A stretch of DNA of 18,616 nucleotides from NCBI GenBank assembly GCA_031178025.1, contig JAPSJU010000015.1:1-18616 (forward strand), in the 5' to 3' direction. Made by a program: the position numbers and the translations under genes. The notes below the pieces were generated by a model, which was not told the origin of the DNA, searched no databases, and worked only from the letters and a program-made list of their open reading frames with translations. The stretch comes from Agromyces sp. GTDB taxonomy: Bacteria > Actinomycetota > Actinomycetes > Actinomycetales > Microbacteriaceae. Position 1 is the first letter of the stretch, and each line of letters begins with the position of its first letter. Positions 1-7,027 of this stretch are shown here, one piece after another.

Positions 1-20
1 GCGTTTCCGGGGTTCGTGGG

Positions 21-54
21 ACGGGCCGGGCGCGTGGTCGTGCGCGCGGCCCGT
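21..54 (-). terminator. Strong bulged hairpin after the HAD gene, candidate terminator
   Basis: An 8-bp arm ACGGGCCG (21-28) pairs with CGGCCCGT (47-54). After a 2-base bulge, CGCG (31-34) pairs with CGCG (43-46), leaving an 8-base loop. The structure begins 3 bases past the HAD stop codon in the direction of transcription. No T-tract follows, which is common for actinobacterial hairpin terminators, so termination is inferred from stem strength and position. Confidence 0.6.
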
Positions 55-57
55 TCC

Positions 58-819
58 TCAGAGGGCCAGGCGCGGCACGATCGCCGCCGGAAGCTCGGCG
101 AGGGACCGGATGCGGATGACCCCGATCGCGTCGGCCTCGGCGCTGTCCTCGGGTGCCGGACCTTCGCCGTGGCGGTCGATCCACACGCCGACGAGGCCGG
201 CCCGTGCGGCGCCGATCGCGTCGGTGCGGAGGCGATCGCCGACGTACACCGCGCCCGACACATCCTGGCCGCTGCGCGCGAAGCGTTCGAGCGCTGCCTC
301 GAAGATCGCGGGGTCGGGCTTCGCCACGCCGAGCACGCCCGACGCGATGACGTGCTCGATCCGCCCGTCGAGCGCGAGCCGCACGACCTTCGCGGCCTGC
401 ACCTCGAGTTCGCCGTTCGTGATGATCCCGTACCGCACGCCAGGAAGGGCCGCTGCGATGGCGTCGAGTGCCGGAAGCACGTCGTCGTGCATCGCCCACC
501 CGGCGCGGTAGTGCTCGAAGTACTCGGCGAACCATGCGCCGGCTGCGGCATCACCGAGCTCTTCGCCGTACGCGCGGGCGAACTCGGCGGCGCGGGCGCG
601 ACGCTGCTGCTCGTAGCTCAGCACGCCGGCGAGGTAGTCGGCGTAGTGCCGTTCCTCGAGCTCGTGCCATCGGGAAGCGGCGGCGTCCGCCTCGGCGCGA
701 TACGCACGGTGCCGCACCTGCTCGGCGATGCCGAGCGCCACGGCCTCGCGATGGGCCATGAGCGTGTCGTCGAGGTCGAAGAGCACGACCGGGGCGCGAC
801 CGTGCACGCGGTCGCTCAT
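58..819 (-). CDS. HAD-family hydrolase (YjjG-like phosphatase)
   Basis: The 253-residue product is a cytosolic phosphatase of the haloacid dehalogenase superfamily. All four motifs are visible: DLDDT at residues 15-19 (nucleophile D15, acid D17), TN at 134-135, K167 in GVAKPDP, and GDRLRTD at 194-200. The helical stretch at about 25-115 is a C1-type cap, and the arrangement resembles YjjG-like nucleotidases or other small-phosphate phosphatases. The substrate cannot be read from sequence. The ATG start overlaps the stop of the upstream acetyltransferase gene by four bases (ATGA), so the two are probably translationally coupled. Longer in-frame extensions upstream are arginine-rich and lie inside the acetyltransferase gene, so I rejected them. 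It is the last gene of the xth-trpS-GNAT-HAD run and is followed by a hairpin. Confidence 0.88.
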   Translation of the reverse strand: MSDRVHGRAPVVLFDLDDTLMAHREAVALGIAEQVRHRAYRAEADAAASRWHELEERHYADYLAGVLSYEQQRRARAAEFARAYGEELGDAAAGAWFAEYFEHYRAGWAMHDDVLPALDAIAAALPGVRYGIITNGELEVQAAKVVRLALDGRIEHVIASGVLGVAKPDPAIFEAALERFARSGQDVSGAVYVGDRLRTDAIGAARAGLVGVWIDRHGEGPAPEDSAEADAIGVIRIRSLAELPAAIVPRLAL

Positions 820-1394
820 CGGCCAGGACCCAGCACGTCGGCCCAGCTCGATGCGGCGTCCGCCTCGACCGCGCGTCGGCGCGTGGCATGCCAGGCCGGA
901 AGGGTGCCGCCGCCTCGGGCCGGGACGGTGGCATCCGTCGGACGCGTGCGTCGGAATCCCGCCGCACAGGCGACCCGGGCGGAGGCGATGTTGCCCTCCA
1001 CCGCGCGCCAGCGCACGACGTCGGCGCCCGCGATGCCGCCCTCGAGCACCCATTCGCAGACGGCGACCGTGGCCTCGCTCATGATGCCGCGCCCACGGTG
1101 CTCCGCTCCGAGCCAGAACCCGAGTTCGTGCTCGGCGGAACGGACGCTGATCACGCCGAGCAGCGCGCCGCCCGCGGTGTGCCGGATGGCCCAGGTCAGC
1201 TCGGCACCCGTGGCCCAGGCCTCTGGCACGTGGGTGCCGAGGAACTCGTCGGCGTCGGCGCGCGTGTACGGCCAGGGCGTCGTCAGGTAGCGCTCGAAGA
1301 GCGGATCCCGGCAGTAGCGCGCGATGAGTTCCGCGTCGGCCCAGGTCGGCGCATCGAGGAACAGCCGATGCGTGCGGAGCTCGACGGGGCGCAC
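816..1394 (-). CDS. GNAT family N-acetyltransferase (RimJ/RimL-like)
   Basis: The product is 192 residues. It carries the acetyl-CoA-binding motif of GNAT enzymes around residues 95-109 (LGAEHRGRGIMSEAT, with the R-G-R-G turn). A later NIASARVACAAGF segment (about 134-146) is typical of the RimJ/RimL subgroup, which acetylates protein N-termini or small amines. The N-terminal RLFLDAPTWADAELI is also characteristic of that subgroup. The acceptor substrate is unknown. The start is GTG, one base after the trpS stop, and no good Shine-Dalgarno sequence precedes it, so translation is probably coupled to trpS. The gene overlaps the HAD gene by four bases. The last 25 or so residues are arginine- and alanine-rich and look less conserved. 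Confidence 0.87.
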   Translation of the reverse strand: MRPVELRTHRLFLDAPTWADAELIARYCRDPLFERYLTTPWPYTRADADEFLGTHVPEAWATGAELTWAIRHTAGGALLGVISVRSAEHELGFWLGAEHRGRGIMSEATVAVCEWVLEGGIAGADVVRWRAVEGNIASARVACAAGFRRTRPTDATVPARGGGTLPAWHATRRRAVEADAASSWADVLGPGR

Positions 1395-1395
1395 G

Positions 1396-2406
1396 TCACA
1401 CCCGGCGCACGAAGCCGACGCGGTCGTAGACCTCGCGCAGCATGCGCTCGGCCCGTTCGCTCGCCTTGTCGGCGCCGATCGCGAGCAGCCGATCGAGCTC
1501 GGCGGGGTCTTCGAGGAGTTCGAGCGTGCGCTCCCGGATCGGCGCCACGCGCTCCACGACGGCGTCGGCGACGTCCTTCTTGAAGTCGCCGTACCCGCGG
1601 CCCTCGTACTCCGCCTCGAGCTCGGGAATCGGCCGACCCGTCGTCGCTGCCAGGATGTCGAGGAGGTTCGAGATCCCGGGCTTCTCGGCGGGGTCGTAGC
1701 GCACCTCGCGTCCGGTGTCCGTGACCGCGCTGCGGAATTTCTTGGCCGTGACGGCGGGTGCGTCCATCAACTTCACGAGACCGGCCTCGGACGCCGAGGA
1801 CTTCGACATCTTCGCGGTGGGGTCCTGCAGGTCGTAGATGCGCGCCGACTCCTTGGGGATGAGTGCCTCGGGCACGACGAACGTGTCGCCGTAGCGGGAG
1901 TTGAAGCGCCCCGCGAGATCTCGCGTGAGCTCGAGGTGCTGCCGCTGGTCGTCGCCGACGGGCACGAGTTGCGTGCGGTAGAGCAGGATGTCAGCGGCCA
2001 TCAGCACGGGGTAGGTGAAGAGCCCGACCGTGGTGGCCTCGGCGCCCTGGCGCGCCGACTTGTCCTTGAACTGGGTCATCCGGCTCGCCTCGCCGAATCC
2101 CGTGAGGGTCCCGAGCACCCAGGCGAGCTCGGCATGCGCGGGCACGTGGGACTGCACGAACAGCGTCGCTCGGTCGAGGTCGACGCCGGACGCCAGGTAC
2201 TGCGCAGCCGTACGTCGGGTGCTCTCCCGCAGCGCCTTCGGGTCCTGCGACACGGTGATCGCGTGCAGGTCGACGACGCAGTACACGGGATCGGCCTCGT
2301 CCTGCAGTGCGACCCAGTTCACGAGCGCACCCAGGTAGTTGCCGAGGTGGAGGGAGTCGCTCGACGGCTGCATGCCGGAGAAGACGACGGGGCGAGCGGT
2401 GTTCAT
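1396..2406 (-). CDS. trpS: Tryptophanyl-tRNA synthetase
   Basis: This class I aminoacyl-tRNA synthetase charges tRNA-Trp with tryptophan using ATP. At 336 residues it has the usual bacterial TrpRS length. Visible motifs are the early FSGMQPSSDSLHLGNYLGA block, with HLGN (20-23) as the HIGH equivalent, the tryptophan-pocket segment PVLMAADILLY near 133-143, VPVGDDQRQHLELTRDLA (148-165), and KMSKS at 199-203. The ATG start has an AAGGA Shine-Dalgarno about 10 bases upstream. It lies 24 bases after the xth stop, so it is probably cotranscribed with xth, and the downstream acetyltransferase gene begins one base after its stop. I see no T-box or tryptophan-rich leader upstream. Confidence 0.97.
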   Translation of the reverse strand: MNTARPVVFSGMQPSSDSLHLGNYLGALVNWVALQDEADPVYCVVDLHAITVSQDPKALRESTRRTAAQYLASGVDLDRATLFVQSHVPAHAELAWVLGTLTGFGEASRMTQFKDKSARQGAEATTVGLFTYPVLMAADILLYRTQLVPVGDDQRQHLELTRDLAGRFNSRYGDTFVVPEALIPKESARIYDLQDPTAKMSKSSASEAGLVKLMDAPAVTAKKFRSAVTDTGREVRYDPAEKPGISNLLDILAATTGRPIPELEAEYEGRGYGDFKKDVADAVVERVAPIRERTLELLEDPAELDRLLAIGADKASERAERMLREVYDRVGFVRRV

Positions 2407-2430
2407 GCGATGCGAGTCCTTGTCGGGAGA

Positions 2431-3270
2431 TCAGATGGCGTAGTCGACGACGACGGGAGCATGGTCGGACCATCGCGTGTCCCAGGCGTCGGCGCGATCG
2501 ATCACATAGGACACCGCGGCATCGGCGAGGGCGGGGGTGGCCAGGTGGTAATCGATGCGCCAGCCGGTGTCGGTGTCGAAGGCCTTGCCGCGCTGCGACC
2601 ACCACGTGTACGGACCGTCGACCTCGCCGGCGAATCGGCGACCGACGTCGACCCAGCCCAGTCCCGCCCCGCGGTTGTAGTCGGGCTCGCCCTCGGCGCC
2701 CACGAAGCGGTCGAAGTACGCACGTTCCTCGGGCAGGAAGCCCGCTCGCTTCACGTTGCCCTTCCAGTTGCGGATATCGAGCGTGCGGTGCCCGACGTTC
2801 AGGTCGCCGACGACGAGCGCGAGCTCGCAGTGCGCCGAGAGGGCGGGAAGCCGCGCCTCCATCGCGTCGAGGAAGCGGTACTTCTCGACCTGCTTCTCGG
2901 TGCCCGCCTCCCCGGAGTGCACGTACGCGCTCACGACGGTGACGATGCGGTCGCCGACCTCGTAGTCGGCCTCGAGCCAGCGCCCGGCGCTGTCGAAGTC
3001 CGCGGCGCCGAGTTCGACCCGGTGGATGCTCGCGCGATTGCGGCTCGCGATCGCGACGCCGGCTCGTCCTTTGGCGGTCGCCGGATCGTGCAGGAGATCC
3101 CATTCCTCGCCGAGCAGGGCCTGCAGGTCCTCGGTGGAGGCGCGGACCTCCTGCATCGCGAGGATGTCGACGTCGCGGCCCTCGAGCCACTGGCCCATGC
3201 CCTTGCGGAATGCGGCTCGCACCCCGTTGACGTTGACGCTGGCGACACGGAGGGGCTTCGCGGAGGGCAT
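2431..3270 (-). CDS. xth: Exonuclease III (AP endonuclease)
   Basis: This enzyme of the exonuclease-endonuclease-phosphatase fold cleaves abasic sites and removes 3'-blocking groups in base excision repair. The 279-residue product has the family landmarks: SVNVNGVRAA (11-20), metal-ligand Glu41 in AMQEVRA, the YVHSG segment (116-120), GDLNVGH (155-161, Asp156 and Asn158), DIRNWKGN (165-172), a WRIDYHLAT block (238-245) and the terminal catalytic SDH (268-270). Family knowledge assigns these residues to Mg2+ binding and nucleophile activation. The ATG start sits seven bases after a TAGGAT hexamer that may be a leaderless -10 element. It is the first gene of the xth-trpS-GNAT-HAD run and lies 94 bases beyond the sdhB stop. 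Confidence 0.96.
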   Translation of the reverse strand: MPSAKPLRVASVNVNGVRAAFRKGMGQWLEGRDVDILAMQEVRASTEDLQALLGEEWDLLHDPATAKGRAGVAIASRNRASIHRVELGAADFDSAGRWLEADYEVGDRIVTVVSAYVHSGEAGTEKQVEKYRFLDAMEARLPALSAHCELALVVGDLNVGHRTLDIRNWKGNVKRAGFLPEERAYFDRFVGAEGEPDYNRGAGLGWVDVGRRFAGEVDGPYTWWSQRGKAFDTDTGWRIDYHLATPALADAAVSYVIDRADAWDTRWSDHAPVVVDYAI

Positions 3271-3277
3271 GGAATCG

Positions 3278-3283
3278 ATCCTA
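3278..3283 (-). promoter_or_regulatory. TAGGAT -10 element for xth, possibly leaderless
   Basis: TAGGAT on the minus strand ends seven bases before the xth ATG, which would put the transcription start at or next to the A of the start codon. The same bases contain AGGA eight bases from the ATG, so a weak Shine-Dalgarno reading remains possible. No clear -35 is visible. Confidence 0.5.
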
Positions 3284-3296
3284 CGGGAGCCTCCCG
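3284..3296. promoter_or_regulatory. 13-bp perfect dyad in the xth promoter spacer
   Basis: CGGGAG-C-CTCCCG abuts the upstream side of the xth -10 hexamer, where a bound repressor would block RNA polymerase. It does not match the actinobacterial SOS box (TCGAAC-N4-GTTCGA). In GC-rich DNA a short dyad like this could also occur by chance. Confidence 0.3.
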
Positions 3297-3317
3297 ACGT
3301 CGTCCGTCCCGCTCGGC

Positions 3318-3345
3318 GGGCCCGTTCGCCGGCGGGCGAAGGCCC
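3318..3345 (-). terminator. Bulged hairpin after sdhB, candidate terminator
   Basis: GGGCC (3318-3322) pairs with GGCCC (3341-3345). After a 2-base bulge, TTCGCC (3325-3330) pairs with GGCGAA (3335-3340) around a four-base loop. It lies 19 bases past the sdhB stop and before the xth promoter, the right place to separate the two transcription units. No T-tract follows. Confidence 0.55.
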
Positions 3346-3364
3346 TGCGGCCCGCGTCGTTGCG

Positions 3365-4123
3365 CTACGGCGTGCCGCGCATGATCGCCTGCTTCACCTC
3401 GGCGATCGCCTTCGTCACCTCGATGCCCCGGGGGCACGCGTCGGTGCAGTTGAAGGTCGTGCGGCACCGCCACACGCCCTCCTTGTCGTTCAGGATGTCG
3501 AGGCGAACGGATGCCGCGTCATCGCGCGAGTCGAAGATGAAGCGGTGCGCGTTCACGATGGCCGCCGGGCCGAAGTACTGCCCGTCCGTCCAGAAGACGG
3601 GACAACTCGAGGTGCACGCCGCGCAGAGGATGCACTTGGTGGTGTCGTCGAAGATCTCGCGCTTCGCGATCGACTGGACGCGCTCCTTGCCGGGCTCGGG
3701 CTGCGAACCGGCGATGAGGAACGGCTGCACCTCGCGATAGCTCGCGAAGAACGGCTCCATGTCGACGACGAGGTCCTTCTCGAGCGGCAGTCCCTTGATC
3801 GCCTCGACGTAGATCGGCTTCGAGATGTCGAGGTCCTTGATGAGCGTCTTGCACGCCAGCCGGTTGCGCCCGTTGATGCGCATGGCGTCGGAGCCGCAGA
3901 TGCCGTGGGCGCACGAGCGACGGAACGTCAGCGAGCCGTCCTGCTCCCACTTGATCTTGTGCAGGGCGTCGAGCACCCGGTCCGTCGCGAACATCTCCAC
4001 GTCGAAGTCCTGCCAGCGCGGCTCGGTGTCGACATCGGGATCGAAGCGGCGGATCAGGAACGTGACGGTGAACGACTGGATGGCGGCGTCGGCCGGCTTG
4101 GCCTCGAGCATGGCGGTGGTCAC
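3365..4123 (-). CDS. sdhB: Succinate dehydrogenase iron-sulfur subunit
   Basis: This subunit passes electrons from the SdhA flavin to the membrane quinone site. The 252-residue product has an N-terminal [2Fe-2S] ferredoxin domain with CAHGICGSDAM and a later Cys in RLACKT. A C-terminal helical domain carries CILCAACTSSCP and CRTTFNCTDACP for the [4Fe-4S] and [3Fe-4S] clusters. The start is GTG, one base after the sdhA stop, and is preceded by GGAGAGGAAG at a seven-base spacing. An in-frame ATG four codons later has no ribosome site, so GTG is preferred. It is the last gene of the sdhCDAB operon and is followed by a hairpin. Confidence 0.97.
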   Translation of the reverse strand: MTTAMLEAKPADAAIQSFTVTFLIRRFDPDVDTEPRWQDFDVEMFATDRVLDALHKIKWEQDGSLTFRRSCAHGICGSDAMRINGRNRLACKTLIKDLDISKPIYVEAIKGLPLEKDLVVDMEPFFASYREVQPFLIAGSQPEPGKERVQSIAKREIFDDTTKCILCAACTSSCPVFWTDGQYFGPAAIVNAHRFIFDSRDDAASVRLDILNDKEGVWRCRTTFNCTDACPRGIEVTKAIAEVKQAIMRGTP

Positions 4124-4124
4124 G

Positions 4125-5933
4125 TCAGTACTTCCTCTCCATCGGCTGATAGCGGGTGATGGTCACGGGTTTCCAGTCGAGCCGGATGTGGTCGTCGGCC
4201 AGCGAGGAGTGGGGGTCGCCCGAGAGGTAGGCCATCGTGTGCTGCATGTACGCGTCGTCGTCGCGCTTCGGGAAGTCGTCGCGCATGTGCCCGCCACGGC
4301 TCTCCCGGCGGTTGCGGGCCGAGAAGACGACGACCTCGGCGAGGTCGAGGAGGAAGCCGAGCTCCACGGCTTCGAGCAGGTCGGTGTTGAAGCGCCTGCC
4401 CTTGTCCTGCACGGCGACGTTGCGGTACCGGTCGCGGAGGCCGGCGATCACCTCGGTGACGTGGGCGAGGGACTCGTCGGTGCGGAACACCTGCGCGTTC
4501 TTGTCCATCTCGTCCTGCAGCTCCTTGCGGATCGCCGCGATGCGCTCGGTGCCGTTCGAGTCGCGGAGCTCGGAGAGCATGCGCCGCACGGCGCCCGCGG
4601 GGTCCGCGGGCAGCGGAGTGAAGTCGACGCCCTTCACGTACTCGACCGCGTTGCGGCCGGCACGCTTGCCGAAGACGTTGATGTCGAGCAGCGAGTTGGT
4701 GCCGAGGCGGTTGGAGCCGTGCACCGAGACGCAGGCGCACTCGCCCGCGGCGTACAGGCCCGGCACGACGGTCGTGTTGTCGCGCAGCACCTCTGCGGCG
4801 ACGTTCGTCGGGATGCCGCCCATCGCGTAGTGCGCGGTGGGCATCACGGGCACCGGCTCGTAGACCGGGTCGACGCCCAGGTACGTGCGCGCGAACTCCG
4901 TGATGTCGGGGAGCTTCGTCTCGAGGACCTCGGCGCCGAGGTGGGTGCAGTCGAGGAGGACGTAGTCCTTGTGCGGGCCGGCGCCGCGGCCCTCGGCGAC
5001 TTCCTGCACCATGCAGCGGGCGACGATGTCGCGGGGCGCGAGGTCCTTGATCGTCGGGGCGTAGCGCTCCATGAATCGTTCACCGCTCGCATTGCGGAGG
5101 ATCGCACCCTCGCCGCGGGCGCCCTCGGTGAGGAGGATGCCGAGGCCGGCGAGTCCCGTGGGGTGGAACTGGAAGAACTCCATGTCCTCGAGGGGGAGGC
5201 CCTTGCGCCAGATGATGCCCACGCCGTCGCCGGTCAGGGTGTGCGCGTTCGAGGTGGTCTTGTAGATCTTCCCGAAGCCGCCCGTCGCGAAGATGATCGC
5301 CTTCGCCTGGAACACATGCAGTTCCCCGGTCGCCAGCTCATACGCGACGATGCCCGAGGGCTGCTCGACGCCGTCGACCTCGGTCATGATGAGGTCGAGC
5401 GCGTAGTACTCGTTGTAGAACTCGATGCCGAGCTTCACGCAGTTCTGGAACAGCGTCTGCAGGATCATGTGGCCCGTGCGGTCGGCCGCGTAGCATGCGC
5501 GGCGGACCGGCGCCTTGCCGTGGTCGCGTGTGTGCCCGCCGAACCGACGCTGGTCGATCTTGCCCTCCGGCGTGCGGTTGAACGGCAGGCCCATGTTCTC
5601 GAGGTCGATGACGGCGTCGATGGCCTCCCTGGCCAGGATCTCGGCGGCATCCTGGTCGACGAGGTAGTCACCGCCCTTGACGGTGTCGAAGGTGTGCCAC
5701 TCCCAGCTGTCCTCCTCGACGTTCGCCAGGGCGGCAGCCATGCCGCCCTGCGCCGCGCCGGTGTGCGAGCGGGTCGGGTACAGCTTCGAGATCACCGCGG
5801 TCCTGGCCCCGGGGCCGGCTTCGATCGCGGCGCGCATGCCGGCACCGCCCGCTCCCACGATGACGATGTCGTACTGGTGATAGTGGACGCCGTCGATGAT
5901 GTTCGTCTCGACGTGGGCGCTCTCGGGATTCAC
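4125..5933 (-). CDS. sdhA: Succinate dehydrogenase flavoprotein subunit
   Basis: SdhA oxidises succinate to fumarate in the TCA cycle, on the cytoplasmic face of the membrane complex. The 602-residue product starts with a dinucleotide-binding GAGGAG (27-32). It has the covalent-FAD histidine in SHTGAAQGG (His57), QFHPTG (255-260), TEGARGEG (269-276), the PRDIVAR catalytic-arginine block (300-306), HYAMGG (368-373) and SNRLGTNSLLD (407-417), all typical of SdhA and FrdA. The start is GTG, with AGGAG about five bases upstream overlapping the sdhD stop region. It lies seven bases after sdhD and one base before sdhB. The presence of both SdhC and SdhD anchors favours succinate dehydrogenase over a soluble fumarate reductase. 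Confidence 0.98.
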   Translation of the reverse strand: MNPESAHVETNIIDGVHYHQYDIVIVGAGGAGMRAAIEAGPGARTAVISKLYPTRSHTGAAQGGMAAALANVEEDSWEWHTFDTVKGGDYLVDQDAAEILAREAIDAVIDLENMGLPFNRTPEGKIDQRRFGGHTRDHGKAPVRRACYAADRTGHMILQTLFQNCVKLGIEFYNEYYALDLIMTEVDGVEQPSGIVAYELATGELHVFQAKAIIFATGGFGKIYKTTSNAHTLTGDGVGIIWRKGLPLEDMEFFQFHPTGLAGLGILLTEGARGEGAILRNASGERFMERYAPTIKDLAPRDIVARCMVQEVAEGRGAGPHKDYVLLDCTHLGAEVLETKLPDITEFARTYLGVDPVYEPVPVMPTAHYAMGGIPTNVAAEVLRDNTTVVPGLYAAGECACVSVHGSNRLGTNSLLDINVFGKRAGRNAVEYVKGVDFTPLPADPAGAVRRMLSELRDSNGTERIAAIRKELQDEMDKNAQVFRTDESLAHVTEVIAGLRDRYRNVAVQDKGRRFNTDLLEAVELGFLLDLAEVVVFSARNRRESRGGHMRDDFPKRDDDAYMQHTMAYLSGDPHSSLADDHIRLDWKPVTITRYQPMERKY

Positions 5934-5940
5934 AGGTCTC

Positions 5941-6387
5941 CTAGACGGCGGTGCAGAACGAGGGAAGCAGCTCGGCGGGGGAGCCGGCGGGACACGGCTC
6001 GAACGTGAACACCACGAGGGTGCCGAGCACGATGAGTGCGACCGTGGACGCGAGGAGCGCCCACTTCAGCAGCTTCTGCACCGTGCCGGGGTTCGTGTAG
6101 TCGTTCACGATGGTGCGCATGCCGTTGGCACCGTGGATCAGGGCGAGCCACAGCATCGCGACATCCCACCACTGCCAGAAGGGATGAGCCCACTTGCCCG
6201 CGACGAAGCCGAAGTCGATGGCCTTGACGCCGTCGCCGACCATGAGGTTGGCGAAGAGGTGCGTGAAGATCAGGACGAGGAGCACGACGCCGGAGACGCG
6301 CATGTAGATCCAGCCCCACTTCTCCCAGTTGACGCCGCGCTTCGGTGCGGGACGCGTCGGGGTGCGAGGCGCTTCGATGGTGGTCAT
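5941..6387 (-). CDS. sdhD: Succinate dehydrogenase membrane anchor subunit
   Basis: This is one of two hydrophobic anchors that hold SdhAB at the membrane and form the quinone and haem site. The 148-residue product has three predicted membrane segments at about 30-50, 72-92 and 107-128. The stretch LALIHGANGMRTIVNDY (81-97) is characteristic of SdhD. His43 in FTHLFAN and His85 are candidate haem or quinone ligands. The ATG is preceded by GAGGAGG at an eight-base spacing, and the gene lies 13 bases after sdhC. The C-terminal tail (PCPAGSPAELLPSFCTAV), with two cysteines, looks lineage-specific. Confidence 0.93.
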   Translation of the reverse strand: MTTIEAPRTPTRPAPKRGVNWEKWGWIYMRVSGVVLLVLIFTHLFANLMVGDGVKAIDFGFVAGKWAHPFWQWWDVAMLWLALIHGANGMRTIVNDYTNPGTVQKLLKWALLASTVALIVLGTLVVFTFEPCPAGSPAELLPSFCTAV

Positions 6388-6400
6388 GTCGCAGGCCTCC

Positions 6401-6823
6401 TCAGTGGCTGAAGACGTTGATCAGGTGACGCGGCACGAAGGCGAGCATCGTGACGAGCCAGAGGGCGACGACGAGGTAGAAGAGGAAGCGCTGGTGGCGG
6501 GTCGCCCAGGTCCAGAAGTCGACCAGGATGACGCGGAGGCCGTTGAAGGCGTGGAACACGATCGCGCCGACGAGCGCGACCTCGCCGAGCCCCATGATGG
6601 GCGTCTGGTACGTGCCGATGACGGCGTTGTACGCCTCGGGACTCACCCGCACGAGCGCGGTGTCGAGGATGTGCACGAGGAGGAAGAAGAAGATCGCGAC
6701 ACCGGTGATGCGGTGCAGCACCCATGACCACATGCCCTCGCGACCGCGATAGAGCGTGCCGCCCGGCCGCTGCTTCGCAGGCTTCGTGGGTGCGGTCAGG
6801 GTTCCTGCCGAGGTCTCTGGCAT
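6401..6823 (-). CDS. sdhC: Succinate dehydrogenase cytochrome b556 subunit
   Basis: This is the first gene of the sdhCDAB operon and encodes the second membrane anchor. The 140-residue product has three membrane segments (about 40-58, 78-98, 113-131). It carries the SdhC signature SWVLHRITG (33-41) and HAFNGLRVILVD (91-102), whose first His is the expected haem b ligand. I start it at the ATG (6823), because AGGGAGGG lies six bases upstream. A TTG two codons earlier sits directly on that ribosome site and is unlikely. The divergent neighbour is manC, and the 204 bases between them hold two inverted repeats and a probable -10 for this operon. Confidence 0.94.
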   Translation of the reverse strand: MPETSAGTLTAPTKPAKQRPGGTLYRGREGMWSWVLHRITGVAIFFFLLVHILDTALVRVSPEAYNAVIGTYQTPIMGLGEVALVGAIVFHAFNGLRVILVDFWTWATRHQRFLFYLVVALWLVTMLAFVPRHLINVFSH

Positions 6824-6892
6824 GAACAACCCTCCCTGGCTGTGTGAATGGCCCGCGATACGGGGTCACGACGGGCGCGACGGCCCGATTCG

Positions 6893-6898
6893 AGTGTA
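6893..6898 (-). promoter_or_regulatory. TACACT -10 candidate for sdhCDAB
   Basis: TACACT on the minus strand matches TANNNT and would start a transcript about 60 bases before the sdhC ATG. The -35 region is GC-rich and unconvincing. The adjacent inverted repeats lie 25-60 bases further upstream, so the promoter may depend on a bound regulator. Confidence 0.4.
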
Positions 6899-6922
6899 GT
6901 CGCGAGCCTCGCGCGTCGCCGC

Positions 6923-6936
6923 TTAGGCCTGCCTAA
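6923..6936. promoter_or_regulatory. TTAGGC/GCCTAA inverted repeat, candidate DtxR/IdeR-type iron box
   Basis: TTAGGCCTGCCTAA consists of TTAGGC and its complement GCCTAA around CT. Set against the known 19-bp IdeR/DtxR consensus (TTAGGTTAGSCTAACCTAA), the site agrees at 12 positions, concentrated in TTAGG and GCCTAAC. It lies just upstream of the presumed sdhC -35. An iron-responsive regulator would make sense for an operon needing haem and three Fe-S clusters, but the match is partial. Confidence 0.4.
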
Positions 6937-6958
6937 CTCTCTCGATGTCGAGAGAGTT
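6935..6958. promoter_or_regulatory. 24-bp perfect inverted repeat between sdhC and manC
   Basis: AACTCTCTCGA (6935-6945) and its exact complement TCGAGAGAGTT (6948-6958) flank a central TG. Eleven perfect pairs in a non-coding gap strongly suggest a dimeric regulator's operator. The TCTCGA/TCGAGA core is reminiscent of some MarR-type operators, which is only a resemblance. It shares two bases (AA, 6935-6936) with the TTAGGC repeat. It is about 35-60 bases upstream of the sdhC -10 and 58 bases upstream of the manC -10. Confidence 0.6.
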
Positions 6959-7015
6959 GCGGAGCTCACGAGGCGACGCCGTGCTGCGCCGCGAACGTGG
7001 TGCGGGGCATCCGGC

Positions 7016-7021
7016 TATTCT
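7016..7021 (+). promoter_or_regulatory. TATTCT -10 element of a leaderless manC promoter
   Basis: TATTCT ends six bases before the manC ATG and no Shine-Dalgarno sequence is present. This is the geometry of a leaderless transcript starting at the A of ATG. A -35 is not recognisable. Confidence 0.6.
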
Positions 7022-7027
7022 CGACCC

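Noticed and set aside
1..57. A coding region at the left edge
   Set aside because: The bases are occupied by the hairpin after the HAD gene and a few flanking bases. The frames crossing it continue as antisense shadows of the HAD gene.
1324..3384. A long plus-strand reading frame of nearly 700 codons opposite trpS and xth
   Set aside because: It is the antisense shadow of two well-supported genes in GC-rich DNA, rich in Arg, Val, Asp and His with no recognisable domain.
3825..6008. A plus-strand frame of over 700 codons opposite sdhA
   Set aside because: It is complementary to sdhA and sdhB, has no domain resemblance, and arises from third-position GC bias.
6848..7027. A longer manC start at 6848
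   Set aside because: The extension is low-complexity arginine-rich sequence running through the two inverted repeats, and the TATTCT element lies just before the ATG at 7028.
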